Shown here in pieces: positions 39,601-45,182 of a stretch of DNA of 64,000 nt. Under the pieces are notes generated by a model. It did no database searches. It was not told the DNA's origin and worked only from the letters and a program-made list of their open reading frames with translations. The number at the start of each line of letters is the position of its first letter. Positions within the stretch are counted from its first letter, which is position 1. The DNA is from Aspidiotus rigidus (Eukaryota; Arthropoda; Insecta; Hemiptera; Diaspididae): the NCBI GenBank assembly GCA_035079385.1, contig JAVHKY010000052.1, forward strand, positions 9,300,001 to 9,364,000. Reading direction: 5' to 3'. A program made the translations under genes and the position numbers.

Positions 39601-41027
39601 TAGGGCAACGCTTCACAGTAATTTCTGTATGTTGCTGATTGGCTTACTTTTGCTTACTGCAGTTTCTGTACTTACAGAACTACAGTACCTCCGGAGGTAC
39701 TGTAAGTTCTGCAGGTATTTTTTCTGTGAACGAATCTTACAGAAAATCCTGAAGACACTTTCAGTATCCTGCCCGAACACACCTATTATCTCTATATGCT
39801 CGAGGGCGATGCGCTTACAATAGGAATTCTCCTTATGGAGGAGCTTTTCGGATCCCTCGCGGAAGCTGTGGCCACTGTTTATTAAATGATCAGCAAAAGC
39901 TGACTCCCCTAAGTGTCCCTTTTTCCGAGACTTCAGGTGCGCAGCTACTCTAACTTTCATTTGGCGGCTGGTCTCACCAATATAAAAGCCTCCACCATTA
40001 CTAGTGAATAAAAAAAAAAAAGTATCAAAGTACCTACATCTCCTCTTGAAATTTTGTAATATGCTTCCCCCGTAAAAACGCTCTGGCTATTCGCGTGATA
40101 GGTTGAAACACACATGGAACACGACAGTGCGCATCCGGTTGACGATACCGTTTGTATTCTTGAGACAGAGAATAATCGCAGGAAAATAGACGCGGCTTGC
40201 GTTATGAAAGTAAAAAGGATAACCTTCATCGGTCAGGTCAGGTATCAATGTCCTCCATTGCCACCATTATGCTTAATCACATCCCGGTAAACAATTTCTT
40301 TCCCTTCTAAAGCCCTGGAAAAAGCTTCCCGTAAAATCTCACTTGAAGCTCCCTTGATTCCCCTCGTTCCCGCTTTGAATATTTGAAGCCTTCTGAATTC
40401 TCACGGACTTCAACTGGGAACAATACCAACCGGAATAAGAGCTCTACCGCCAGAAGTTTAGTCAAAATGGACAAAATATCCACATCAACTTTGACTTTTA
40501 TATGTCTTGCGTAATTCTTAATACCACAAATAGCAATCTTTGTGATGATACGCTATGTACATACGTAGGTAGCTCTTTCACCTGTCATTTTGTTGTAACT
40601 TATTATGACGCAATATAATTCTTTTGAATGCTTCAATGAAACGCTTTTTGTTCATAAGTATACAAAAATATTTCATTTAATAATAATTAATGCATCAGGT
40701 GACTAATTAATGTGTACATTTAAGATTGTTTGAAAACGTTTCGTTATTAGATGTAATACCTCTTTAATATATACATAAATTAAATTTAAGCTCGTACGTT
40801 ACCTAAATTTTCCTCATACCTATTGGAAGTTACCACTAAGTCATAAACGACGTTATCATCACTTATTTACCCAAAAAGAAGAAGTATCCCAGACAATGTT
40901 TATATGTATAAAATATGCCTTTAACAAAAAGATGAAGAAAAAAAAAAATCAGGAACAGCTCACCTAGCCAAATTGTAGAAAATGCCGACCACACCGAAAC
41001 AATAATAATTTTCGCTAACAATGACAT
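12393..41027 (-). CDS. CPAP3/obstructor-type chitin-binding cuticle protein (4 exons)
   Basis: A secreted arthropod cuticle protein with three chitin-binding type-2 (CBM14, peritrophin-A) domains; CPAP3/obstructor proteins bind chitin in the extracellular matrix and help order the cuticle. Coding exons on the minus strand are 41027-40964, 33873-33664, 17679-17485 and 12655-12393: 732 bases, 243 residues plus stop, a normal family length. All junctions are GT-AG and all three introns are phase 1, so the frames join exactly. Exon 1 encodes a signal peptide; exons 2, 3 and 4 each encode one CBM14 domain with the six-cysteine pattern. In domain 3 the sixth cysteine is probably the penultimate residue. 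Domain 3 carries RFWPFPRF. The introns are filled with transposons, but the coding sequence looks intact. I assign the family, not the ortholog. Confidence 0.85.
12752..12870 (-). repeat. Inverted repeat, left arm (pairs with 16795-16907)
   Basis: CCCCCTTTTCAAAATGTGGA through ACTTGCCCCCTTCTCAAGAT reads, on the opposite strand, as the sequence at 16795-16907 (CCCCCTTTCAAAATATGGA through the same CTTGCCCCCTTCTCAAGATA). The arms differ at scattered sites. They bracket 4 kb that holds a pogo-like MITE, a gypsy fragment and a foldback element, all within the last CPAP3 intron. Confidence 0.65.
13218..13777. mobile_element. pogo/Tigger-like MITE, 560 bp
   Basis: Perfect 24-bp terminal inverted repeats beginning CAGTAAAACTTGTC are flanked on both sides by the dinucleotide TA, as for Tc1/mariner/pogo elements. 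The AACGGAA motif repeats in the subterminal parts. The small open frame at 13569-13823 extends past the right end and is not a transposase. Non-autonomous. Confidence 0.8.
14126..15390 (-). pseudogene. Ty3/gypsy gag, copy 1 (3'-truncated)
   Basis: The gag reads leftwards from ATG 15390. The N-terminus has a SAP-like segment (TWDQLHKELRNCNLSGSG), then acidic and coiled-coil regions, then a central gag domain (IPMFDGEISWELYKSQFEI, LRGAALQLLSN), then AIEQTALEAFINGIFDWEVQ and the start of the zinc-knuckle region. Stops or frameshifts near 14840, 14480 and 14200 break it into at least three frames. At ~14126 the element ends abruptly, so pol and the 3' LTR are missing. It is close in sequence to the second copy at 29080-32674. 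Confidence 0.8.
15433..15452 (-). promoter_or_regulatory. Primer-binding site of gypsy copy 1
   Basis: TGGTGTCAGAAGTGGGATTG follows the LTR end by two bases on the minus strand. TGGTGTCAGAAGTGGGA is a well-known primer-binding sequence of Ty3/gypsy elements, complementary to a tRNA 3' end. Confidence 0.75.
15455..15879 (-). repeat. LTR of gypsy copy 1 (5' LTR)
   Basis: 425 bp bounded by TGTG and CACA, matched along its length by the 443-bp LTR at 29080-29522. It lies next to the primer-binding site, so it is the 5' LTR of the minus-strand element. Confidence 0.8.
15880..16480. mobile_element. Foldback element with 45-bp internal repeats
   Basis: From 15880 to 16040 a ~45-bp unit (GATAGGAGGGGGACTTGG ... 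CGACTCTCGAG) repeats; CTCGAG lies at 15915, 15960 and 16005, exactly 45 apart. From 16225 to 16385 the unit returns inverted (CTCGAG at 16243, 16289, 16340). Outer inverted segments include AACGACGGCTTCCTTAACGA against GAAGCCGTCGTTTTT, and GGAACCTGTTTTATG against CATAAAACAGGTTCC. No coding frame. Related copies are at 18630, 19425 and 22476. Confidence 0.65.
16795..16907 (+). repeat. Inverted repeat, right arm
   Basis: Partner of 12752-12870 in opposite orientation (see there). Confidence 0.65.
17090..17251 (-). other. Short coding-like segment, unidentified
   Basis: A 53-codon frame between two stops reads like protein (FSNLTAKYMKLLGL, RFGNQLHEIGKGSQLKPPIG, ending TEKMLKENEK). It lies on the same strand as CPAP3 inside its last intron, but no start codon or good acceptor decides it. 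It may be a remnant of a transposon or of another gene. Confidence 0.25.
17485..17679 (-). CDS. CPAP3 exon 3: second CBM14 domain
   Basis: 195 bases between acceptor (GTTACAG) and donor (G|GTAAGT). Domain 2 runs from PGCEFRFGINAETEGCSTKY through CSDGYPNLQQCEPGLAY to CTWPDEMLDTC, six cysteines in the CBM14 spacing. It enters and leaves in phase 1, matching its neighbours. Confidence 0.9.
18195..18560. repeat. Dispersed repeat X, copy 1
   Basis: Matches 20528-20885 in the same orientation, from CCATCTCC(T/C)GAGA to AAGGCTCTAGGGGCTGTGGGAAGCG and beyond, with scattered differences and small indels. No coding frame. Confidence 0.65.
18633..18800. mobile_element. Foldback family fragment
   Basis: Carries inverted units of the 45-bp family (AAGTCCCCCTCCTATCATAT, CCCGAGAGTCGAAATTTTTCC) and the outer piece TTGTTGAACGGCGCACGGCA, followed by a version of the AACAGGTTCCCTGTT end. 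One arm only. Confidence 0.6.
18900..19250. repeat. Dispersed repeat Y, copy 1
   Basis: Matches 20125-20440 (for example ATTGTATTCACGCTATC and CAATCACCCACCAGTCAA) in the same orientation, with divergence. Small open frames in it are not conserved between the copies, so it is non-coding. Confidence 0.65.
19425..19850. mobile_element. Foldback family copy, about 425 bp
   Basis: Close relative of 16040-16480: CGACGGCTTCTTTAACGAAG at the left, AAGCCTAGACC...CTATAATATAGTTTGAGAG inside, 45-bp type units in both orientations around 19615-19780, and GGACGGCGC ... CAACAGGTTCCCTGTTAC at the right. No protein. Confidence 0.65.
19850..20070. repeat. Dispersed repeat Z, copy 1
   Basis: Matches 21150-21365: GGACAAAAAAA, then AAACCTGA, CGTCGAGAAAG, GTAATACCTCACTTTTC and AAAAGTCGGTAAAA in the same order. 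X, Y and Z recur as a set, so this is a rearranged duplication inside the large CPAP3 intron. Confidence 0.6.
20125..20440. repeat. Dispersed repeat Y, copy 2
   Basis: Second copy of 18900-19250. Confidence 0.65.
20528..20885. repeat. Dispersed repeat X, copy 2
   Basis: Second copy of 18195-18560. Confidence 0.65.
21150..21365. repeat. Dispersed repeat Z, copy 2
   Basis: Second copy of 19850-20070. Confidence 0.6.
21548..21713. mobile_element. Palindromic MITE, GCGCT family, copy 1
   Basis: Imperfect inverted arms: GAGGCGCTGGAGGTATTCTC ... TAAACAAACGC on the left and GCGTTTGTATTCATTCTTGA GAATACCCACAGCGCCTTA on the right. The same family appears at 36149-36341 and as a fragment at 35322-35348. 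Confidence 0.6.
21714..22475. other. No gene recognised
   Basis: AT-rich intronic sequence. Short open frames on both strands (for example at 22051 and 22277) have no recognisable motif and are not supported. Confidence 0.4.
22476..22575. mobile_element. Foldback family end fragment
   Basis: GGGAACATGTTTTATGGGAG, then TTCCGTTCGTCGGGCACCGT and CAAAAAACTTGGAAAAATTT: the inverted outer arm of the foldback family, without the second arm. It abuts the copia copy that starts downstream. Confidence 0.55.
24282..24605. mobile_element. MITE with 27-bp terminal inverted repeats, 324 bp
   Basis: The left end starts GCTGAGCTGAAATTATA and the right end is its exact reverse complement over 27 bp. Inner parts also pair in places (AACGCTGAATTCA; AGGACGT; ACCGAGAAGG with CCTTCTCG). 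It splits the copia integrase. Confidence 0.75.
25296..25429. mobile_element. Palindromic MITE, GGACCC family, copy 1 (134 bp)
   Basis: The left arm GGACCCTATTTAGTCAAACC is mirrored by GGTTTGGCTAAATAGGGTCC on the right; GATAACGATCT pairs with AGATTGTTATC inside. ATAT flanks both ends as a 4-bp duplication. It lies within the copia reverse transcriptase. The second copy is at 28670-28802. Confidence 0.75.
25860..27436. other. Unclassified segment inserted in copia B
   Basis: Copia coding stops after LDELGVEAEKYR (~25858) and resumes with LYRTIIGKLLHIANYTRPD (~27440). The 1.6 kb between shows no transposon protein, terminal repeats or long open frame that I recognise. Base composition is mixed, with GC-richer patches near 26160-26260 and 27050-27200. 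It could be a decayed element or untranslated sequence of one. Confidence 0.45.
27915..28100 (+). ncRNA. Possible Penelope-type tail with hammerhead-like core
   Basis: After a T-run, the sequence TTGATGA, a short hairpin (GACGT-cgtaaa-ACGTC) and GAAA follow one another, which resembles the hammerhead ribozyme core (CUGANGA, stem II, GAAA). Penelope-like elements are known to carry such motifs. The first core base is T, not C, so activity is doubtful. An AATAAATTTTT end follows at ~28080. Confidence 0.3.
28098..28345 (+). pseudogene. Copia gag-protease fragment, family of 53009-61610
   Basis: GNxxGAETMLMGVDEAGFRVSFNAT, then LDAGTTHHMIG in a shifted frame, closely match the young copia element (AETMLTGVDEPGFKVSLNAT, VDAGTTHHMIG near 60,300-60,450). 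Frameshifts are present and only ~250 bases remain. Confidence 0.7.
28670..28802. mobile_element. Palindromic MITE, GGACCC family, copy 2 (133 bp)
   Basis: GGACCCTTTTAGCCAAACCC on the left mirrors GGGTTTGGCTAAAAAGGGTCC on the right, with AAAT on both flanks (4-bp duplication). It is clearly homologous to 25296-25429, including GGAGAATCTC(C/T)GCTTATAGTAAA in the loop. Confidence 0.8.
29080..29522 (-). repeat. LTR of gypsy copy 2 (3' LTR)
   Basis: 443 bp, TGTG...CACA, homologous to 15455-15879. Directly upstream on the minus strand is a purine tract (GAGGAGGGGAAAG), as expected before a 3' LTR. A 13-base tandem duplication (GTCTGCTATTATT, ~29446-29471) explains most of the extra length over copy 1. 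Confidence 0.85.
29534..30592 (-). CDS. Ty3/gypsy integrase (open, from a defective element)
   Basis: Integrase joins element cDNA to host DNA. The 352-residue open frame has the HHCC zinc-binding region (HDDASGSHLG...CCRAC, residues ~5-45) and a DDE core with D in ADISGPF (~95), D in HSDQGRNF (~155) and E in GMVERFNKTID (~190). It also has a C-terminal part with the usual WFYNPQRKNGK...GPWTVVKRIN fold signature. The frame is intact although the rest of pol is deleted, suggesting that the deletion is recent or that the copy could only be mobilised in trans. Confidence 0.85.
   Translation of the reverse strand: MKSVHDDASGSHLGITKTLAKIRERFYWPACRSDVEDWIQCCRACNASKGPNTRGRAKMQIYNVGYPFERIAADISGPFPETDQGNRYILVVGDYFSKWMDAYPLPNDEAITVATALVKNWISRFGVPLQLHSDQGRNFESQVFGEVAKLMGLRKTRTTPLHPQSDGMVERFNKTIDQFLSKVIDSDQRNWDKLLPLFLLAYRSSIHESTKETPAKIIFGRELQLPCDLGLGTPPQPPQEVKPFTQELKNRLKQVHELVRENLEVASDRMKARYDICADETKFEPQDKVWFYNPQRKNGKNPKLQCNWEGPWTVVKRINNVIYRIQQDRKFKVVHQNRLAVWSPAFERDVQN
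30950..31330 (-). pseudogene. Gypsy protease remnant
   Basis: In the minus frame near 31230 the sequence MCMDCAATGSVIKAQLV stands where the aspartic-protease active site belongs; D-C-A-A replaces the usual D-S/T-G-A. The frame then breaks near 31190 and again near 31020 before reaching LKHDLLRSPCGDIPLY. Not functional as it stands. Confidence 0.6.
31364..32636 (-). pseudogene. Gypsy gag, copy 2, with SAP-like N-terminus
   Basis: From ATG 32636: TWDQLHKELRNCNLSGSGTK (SAP-like helix-turn-helix), then KQSPAIDLSAMLQMLTDTMA and a stop near 32340. Next come the central gag domain (ATG 32162; IPMFDGEISWELYKSQFEI) and a third frame from 31684 with a zinc knuckle (CYHCDEEGHSSSVAL, in which the final Cys is missing). 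The three pieces match copy 1 but need frame changes, so gag is broken here too. Confidence 0.8.
32675..33060 (+). pseudogene. BEL/Pao integrase C-terminal fragment
   Basis: Reading rightwards: AHFLIGETFFRNPSG, a frameshift, then IPLPQRFRLIRDQLQSFW, WSKDYINQLQCRHKW, GQIVLVKE, WPLGLITEVYPGTDGLVRV and the stop at ~33058. This is the Pao integrase C-terminal (DUF5641-type) module. Everything upstream of it is missing; at 32675 it meets the truncated gypsy copy 2. Confidence 0.85.
33174..33500 (+). repeat. BEL/Pao 3' LTR (right border uncertain)
   Basis: After the purine tract CTCGTGGGGGGAT, an LTR-like start TGTTAAGACGTTTAACTCGG follows 115 bases past the integrase stop. It contains a TATA-like GATAAAAAGG and a poly(A) signal (GAATAAAATT, ~33361). 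No second copy is in the window to fix the right end. Confidence 0.6.
33664..33873 (-). CDS. CPAP3 exon 2: first CBM14 domain
   Basis: 210 bases between an acceptor (TTCATTCCACAG) and a donor (G|GTAAAT). It encodes a short linker, then CPEHGEHTYHHPEHCDQFIL, CVNGSLSIEQC, ENGLLYDGKGNVHNHC and NYYWDVEC: the complete six-cysteine chitin-binding domain with aromatic residues at the usual sites. It ends in phase 1. Confidence 0.9.
33880..34740. other. Intron 1 of CPAP3: no other gene seen
   Basis: AT-rich sequence upstream of exon 2 on the minus strand. An 81-codon minus frame at 34201-33956 was checked as a first exon, but no donor with the right phase follows a signal peptide there; the better first exon is at 41.0 kb. 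A-rich low complexity lies at ~34670-34735. Confidence 0.4.
34745..35300 (+). pseudogene. Decayed BEL/Pao integrase fragment
   Basis: Successive frames give HPIIIPAEHVVIQNFLYYLL (zinc-binding region start), MGSLPLDRVTF (the MGDLP motif before the catalytic core), MAGP and VYCALFVCMTTSCAHLEPVSDLST (the xALFVCxxTxAxHLExVSDLS block of Pao integrases). Frameshifts and stops separate them. It may belong to the same broken element as 32675-33500 with CPAP3 exon 2 between, or to another copy. Confidence 0.65.
35322..35348. repeat. Fragment of the GCGCT MITE family
   Basis: GAGCGAGAATACCTCTAGCG CCTTA matches the right end of the MITE at 36149-36341. Confidence 0.55.
35360..36145. other. No gene recognised
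   Basis: AT-rich sequence with A-rich low complexity at ~35470-35505. Fragments in plus frames (for example HEGHPGPTRSYGQYS near 35580) hint at a decayed retroelement, but the match is too short to name. Confidence 0.35.
36149..36341. mobile_element. Palindromic MITE, GCGCT family, copy 2
   Basis: Long arms: GCGCTAGAGGTATTCTCATT ... ACAAACATGGCGCTGGATGT on the left and ACATCCAGCGCCATGTTTGT ... GAATACCTCTAGGTCCTTA on the right, with a GTGGTGGTGG/CCACCACCACC inner stem. It would form a ~90-bp hairpin. No coding frame. Confidence 0.75.
36423..36590. mobile_element. Palindromic MITE, 168 bp
   Basis: AAGGAACTATATAAGATAGG ... AGTGATAATAATCTGGTTGA on the left is mirrored by TCAACCAGATTATTATCACT ... 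CCTATCTTATATTCCTTA on the right, plus an inner AGGAGCAGTTATT stem. Arms are ~70 bp. No copy elsewhere in the window. Confidence 0.75.
36624..37617. mobile_element. hAT-type MITE (8-bp TSD) with nested insertion
   Basis: Termini CAGAGATGAG and CGCATCCCTG (inverted: CAGGGATGCG) are the short hAT type. TTTATAGG stands directly outside both ends (36616-36623 and 37618-37625), an 8-bp duplication as hAT transposases make. Without the nested element at 36669-37362 and its duplication the MITE would be ~290 bp. It contains no transposase. Confidence 0.75.
36669..37362. mobile_element. Mutator-like foldback with 9-bp TSD and TACGC repeats
   Basis: Both ends are arrays of a ~13-16-bp unit (GTAAATTGTACGCA, GAAAATTATACGCACT and variants): direct at 36677-36870, inverted at 37200-37355. 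Ends read GGTGT... and ...ACACCTAACC. CAAAGTTTA flanks both sides (36660-36668, 37363-37371), a 9-bp duplication typical of Mutator-like elements. No coding frame. It sits inside the hAT-type MITE. Confidence 0.75.
37806..38039. mobile_element. Palindromic MITE, 234 bp, 7-bp flank repeat
   Basis: CATTGACTATAC ... GGATACTACCACCAGAG is mirrored by CTCTGGTGGTAGTATCC ... TATAGTCAATG. Arms are ~90 bp. TAAGTAG lies on both sides (37799-37805, 38040-38046). Confidence 0.75.
38047..38529. other. No gene recognised
   Basis: Intronic AT-rich sequence in CPAP3 intron 1, with no repeats or coding frames that I can support. Confidence 0.4.
38530..39036 (-). other. 168-codon open frame, unidentified
   Basis: An open frame with a plausible Met start and two moderately hydrophobic stretches (about residues 22-60). 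The better-looking half is the C-terminal part (FRETWLQTHIPECKGQLF, YAVFELLINNPSEQKVYF). I do not recognise a family, and no splice or repeat evidence supports it. It could be a fragment of a gene or transposon, or chance. Confidence 0.25.
39210..40010 (-). pseudogene. Penelope-like element 3' end with GIY-YIG domain, copy 1
   Basis: The minus strand reads GGGFYIGETSRQ at ~39995, then in the next frame MKVRVAAHLKSRKKGHLGES AFADHLINSGHSF and LLHKENSYCKRIALEHIEI: the GIY-YIG endonuclease that lies C-terminal to Penelope reverse transcriptases. The frame then enters A/T-rich sequence (39780-39613), and a tail to ~39210 shares CGGCTATCCATAAT and CGAGCGCTTTC with copy 2. No reverse transcriptase is recognisable. 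Confidence 0.75.
40245..40393 (-). other. Short coding-like tail, unidentified
   Basis: A frame after a strong AG (GAATTCAG|AAGGCTTC) reads RRLQIFKAGTRGIKGASSEI, then LREAFSRALEGKEIVYRDVI and a stop. It looks like protein but is only ~48 residues and I do not recognise it. It lies 250 bases upstream of the Penelope domain on the same strand and may be part of that element. Confidence 0.3.
40964..41027 (-). CDS. CPAP3 exon 1: signal peptide
   Basis: Start codon at 41027-41025, then 21 codons (MSLLAKIIIVSVWSAFSTIWL) and one extra base. The donor reads G|GTGAGC. The peptide has a short N-region and a hydrophobic core as expected for secretion. Phase 1 matches exon 2, which supplies the other two bases of a Val codon. 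The link across 7.1 kb is inferred from phase, strand, splice site and signal-peptide character. Confidence 0.7.
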
Positions 41028-41884
41028 TATCTTGATCCAAGACGAATTCTTTCAATTTTACACGAATACAACTTTTTCAACACCACAATTGTAATTAAAG
41101 TTTCTTTTACGTTGCTTCCAGAAAAAATAGGAAAATTTTTCTACGTAACGACTAGATACGTGACAAGATAAACGATTTTTTATCTTAGCTCTACAATCCG
41201 TCTACAACTATTAAGACTAGTTGGAACATGTTTAATACTTACACAGTTTGCGAGAACTGGCCCCCAATACTCGGTCTTCCCTACCACCATATCTTCGCTA
41301 AGATATTTTACCCACTTTTTTACTACCTATGTAGAAACCGAAACACGAGTGTTGTACAACACTATTTTGAATATTCGTTATTTCAATCGAGTGAACATTT
41401 AGATGCAGAAAAAAAAAAATCATTCCTAATTACCTACCTATTCTTTTCCCCTTGATTCATCGGTACCTGATTAAAGTCATGTACGGATAGAATACATAAT
41501 ATAAGTGTAACGAAAGTGCTTTTTCAGAACCAATTTTTTCTTTCGTCTTTCAGGCTCACAAACCTGTTATAATTGGTAATTTGCGTTCTGTGGAGTCGGT
41601 GGTAATCTCAAAATTGTAATATAACAGACACGACTCTATTTGTAACAGCAGTTGAGTTACCTTCATTTTACTTTTTTACATCGCTTTCTTCGTATTTTGT
41701 GACAGGTTTTCTTCCTACCTGTTAAAATAAAATAAGTTACTTCACCTTTTCTTTATTTTTCACGTCTTTATAGATCTTCATATTTCCTTGAATACTTTTT
41801 CTCTTTTAGGTCCGTACAAAACGTGAATTAGCTGCTAACGTCAGTTTTAGGTAGATTTGTGATTTGGTTATTTGGGCTCCTCAA
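41028..41884. other. CPAP3 upstream region
   Basis: The 5' UTR and promoter of CPAP3 should be here on the minus strand. No reliable TATA box or initiator stands out in this AT-rich DNA. Plus-strand frame 41228-41455 has no recognisable content. Confidence 0.4.
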
Positions 41885-42010
41885 GTGTACAATTCTACTT
41901 CATTAGTTAGCTTACAAGAGTATTTTCGGGTGTTACCCCGTCATTAAGGAGCAACACAACTGATGATGGGATAACACCCGAAAGTAGTCGTGTAAGCTAA
42001 GATTGTACAA
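41885..42010. mobile_element. Palindromic MITE, about 126 bp
   Basis: GTGTACAAT ... TTAGCTTACA ... TTTCGGGTGTTA is mirrored by TAACACCCGAAA ... TGTAAGCTAA ... ATTGTACAATC. It lies just beside the Penelope remnant. Confidence 0.65.
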
Positions 42011-42029
42011 TCAATTTGTTTTTGTAATT

Positions 42030-42500
42030 TACGGTTATCCATAATGAAGAGAGACACTCAAAGGATTGAAGGAAGCAAAGTACAAAGACCGCATTAAATT
42101 TGAACACATCGAGCGCTTTCAGCTGAACAGCCATTCTCAAGGTATAGAAAGCGACTGGACCCAACACCAACAAGAGTCAAGAACAAGTAACCCCGAACGA
42201 GGTCATGACTGAACCAGCGAGTCATCAAATATGAATCATTCTCTAGACTAATTCAATAAATTCCTCCTCAGGAATACCTATTCAACACAGTGACGTCGTT
42301 GTTATTCCGATGTCAATTTCTTCCAGAGCCAATCGTTCAGAGTACAAATTCTCCCTGTGGAGGAGAACTTTGGGCCCCTGTCTAAAGCTATGACCACTTT
42401 CAATTAAGTGACTAGCAAGCGCCGACTCACCCACTTTTCTTTTACTCCACGCCGTCGTATGTTCATCCACTCTATTTTGGAGTGGACGCTTAGTCAATTT
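42030..42500 (-). pseudogene. Penelope-like element 3' end with GIY-YIG domain, copy 2
   Basis: The minus frame gives RPLQNRVDEHTTAW, KRKVGESALASHLIESGHSF and LLHRENLYSERLALEEIDI, closely parallel to copy 1 at 39.8 kb. The catalytic GIY-YIG start is missing upstream. The tail (42030-42280) has GGTTATCCATAATGA and CGAGCGCTTTC in common with copy 1. Confidence 0.7.
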
Positions 42501-42599
42501 ATTGCGGTCTTTGTATTTGTTTCTGTTACTCTTTTGAGTACTTAGGTTATCTCTTAGGAAGGTGAAAAAATAGAATGATCATCTAAAAAGAAATTTGCT

Positions 42600-45180
42600 A
42601 GGGTGCCTGTTGCAGCAGGCAAAAGGGGGGCGGAGCGTAGGGAGAATGGGAATAAAATTTGAAAAGGAAATTAAATATCGACTGAAATGGTTGCAACTTG
42701 CAATGTCGATCATTATCAAAATTATATCAGCATAAAAAGGATTATTCTCCGTCAAAAAAGTAGAGCAGCCAAAATCCCATCACGTTTAACATGAAAATCA
42801 CGGAAATCACGATGAGAATTATATCGAAAAATGTTGGCTCTTTCAATGACGTTCTCTGCATTTTCGAGAGGGCTCGGTGGGCAAGAAACCACTCTCGCGC
42901 CTTCCTCCTCCCATTATCACTTCCACATGAGGCCAGCTTACTTCGACATAGCTGTTCCTATATCTCTCATTAAAAAAGATATATTTCTCATTCTCTAGAA
43001 TTTTTTGATGAAAGTTGCATGCGGAATTGCAGTGGAAATTTGACCTATATTCTCTGCCGGAGAGAAAATTATCTTTGGTGTAGCTTTGTAGAATTTAGGT
43101 GATATGGGGGGGGGGAGCATATTCTAAGAGTGCATAATGGACCAGGTATTATTCTTTCAGATATGTATTACTTTTAACAAATAGGCAATAAAATTTTCAA
43201 CTAACTTTGTACCTAGCTTTCCAAGTTTTACGAAGTATTGTGTAAGTTTGTCAACTATTTTGAAAGTTTGTACATTTTTGAGTAACTTGTTCTATTTTAG
43301 ATCAAATCAACGTCGGACGTTTCTTTTAAAAACAATGAACAGCCACTGCACTACTGAATAACCTTTGTGTGAATAATTAATTCTTGATTTAGACTGAGAA
43401 TCAAGGGTTGCATAATTACAATTTCAGTGAGCGGTTTCTTACGTGCGCAGGTTCCACTATACTAGTCAGTTCAGGCAGACCCCTTGCTCCATTCATCTCC
43501 TTCAAGCCTCATTTCCTCTCCTGTATTTTTGCAACTTAATTATCCATCGCAATTCAAGTCCAACATTTCTCAGCAATTTCATAACTTGAATTTCTTTCAA
43601 GAGAATTCCTTCTAAGACCTCCCAAGCAGCACTTAAAAAATACTTCACACGCAGCAGTAGAAAATATTTCTCTTCATGATTCTCTACTATCTCACGAAGT
43701 ATTACCTAATCCACTGTGCACTCTTCTGATATGCCATTCTGACGTCTTTCCAGCTATTCCTTCCCCCCTTTGCAATAATTAGCCTCCAGCATTGAAGGTA
43801 AGTTTATATTCCACTGCGATTCTGGATGAACTTTTACAGAAAATTTCTAAAGGGAGCGGAAATATATTTTCAACTTTCTTCAGTATGTCAAGAAGAGATA
43901 CATATTCCATTGTACACCCCTAGAATATCTCCACTCTCTCACGTCTTTCACGTTCTACAAAGTTCCCCCAGGAATTATTTCCCTTTGGAAGTGAAGATAT
44001 ATCAAATTTCCACCGCAATTCTGGATGCAACTTTCATCAATTACTGTTGAAAGTTTTATCTGGAATTGTATTGGAAAATGAATGACTTCACTTCTGCAGA
44101 GAAACCATGGCCAAGGGAGTTTTACAGACCTGAGGACATATAGGAATAGTGCACTAAGTAAGTGCTCACTGGACCAAGGACCAACTTCTGTGGCGTTGAA
44201 CAACGATAAAGATATATTTCTGATGCTCTTGGATTCTTGATTCTTTCATAGAAGTTGCATCCGGAATTGCAGTGGAAATTTCACCTATATATTCACAGCC
44301 GGAGGGAAAATTATCTTTGGGGTAGACTTATAAAACTTGAGAGATATGGGGGATATTATAACAGTGCACAATGGACCAGGTATTACTCTTTCAGATATGT
44401 ATTCACGAATAATGAAGATTGATGTCTGATGCTCTCTGATTTTGTGTTATAAGCTGCATGTGGAATTGCAGTGGAAAATTAACAATATGTTCACTGACGC
44501 ATTTCTTTTCGTTCTGGTTTTCTGTGTTTTATTATTAAGGCACTATCTTGCTTTATCGTTTAATTTAGAGATGGTATACCATTTTCAATTGATATCGATA
44601 GTTCATCTATATATGTGAACTGCAAAAAATTTTGGATTAAGGTTTATCAATAACTTTTATTGCATTTGAAGATGATAGTAAAGTTATCTACAGCTAAATT
44701 TTTTGTTTCGACTCCTTTTTTTTGGGGGCGGAGGGGCTTTTCACGGCAATCAGGATATTATTTGTTTGTAATGGCTCAGTAGTTTTGATCATGTAAACAT
44801 TATTATGCGTGCTAGTTTCCATATTCAGTGATTTCTCAAAAGTGCTTTCGTTGAAGTGTTTTGCCTGAAACTCTCTCGTTATAATTCCTCAACCTGTCAA
44901 GGGTTTCAGTGGTTCGATACGAATTATTTCCTCCTAAGGTTTAGTGAAATGCTACATCGAGCGCTAATTTGACGTACAACAACTTCGGTAGGACTAATAC
45001 ACTTACCATATATACATGGCGGAGTATTTAGACGACATCTATATCTAAAAAACTGGTCTTATGCAAATACTGAAAAAAAAAGGAAGTAAAAATAATTTGT
45101 ATACCACAAAAACGTAGAATTTAATTCATCTTAACGTGAAAGAACACAACAAAAATTCATGGAAGGTTTGCAACAGGAGA
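42600..45180. repeat. Dispersed non-coding repeats (GGAATTGCA family)
   Basis: A ~200-bp unit with AAGTTGCAT(G/C)CGGAATTGCA and GTGGAAATTT(G/C)ACCTATAT, GCCGGAG(A/G)GAAAATTATC and AATGGACCAGGTATTA occurs directly at ~43010-43160 and 44230-44400, partly at 44450. Inverted relatives lie near 43820 and 44000-44040 (CCGCAATTCTGGATGCAACT). Short relatives also occur at 51960 and 52140. No gene is seen. Confidence 0.5.
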
Positions 45181-45182
45181 CA

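Noticed and set aside
42791..42973. 60-codon plus frame in the repeat region
   Set aside because: No motif and no support; lies in dispersed repeat sequence.
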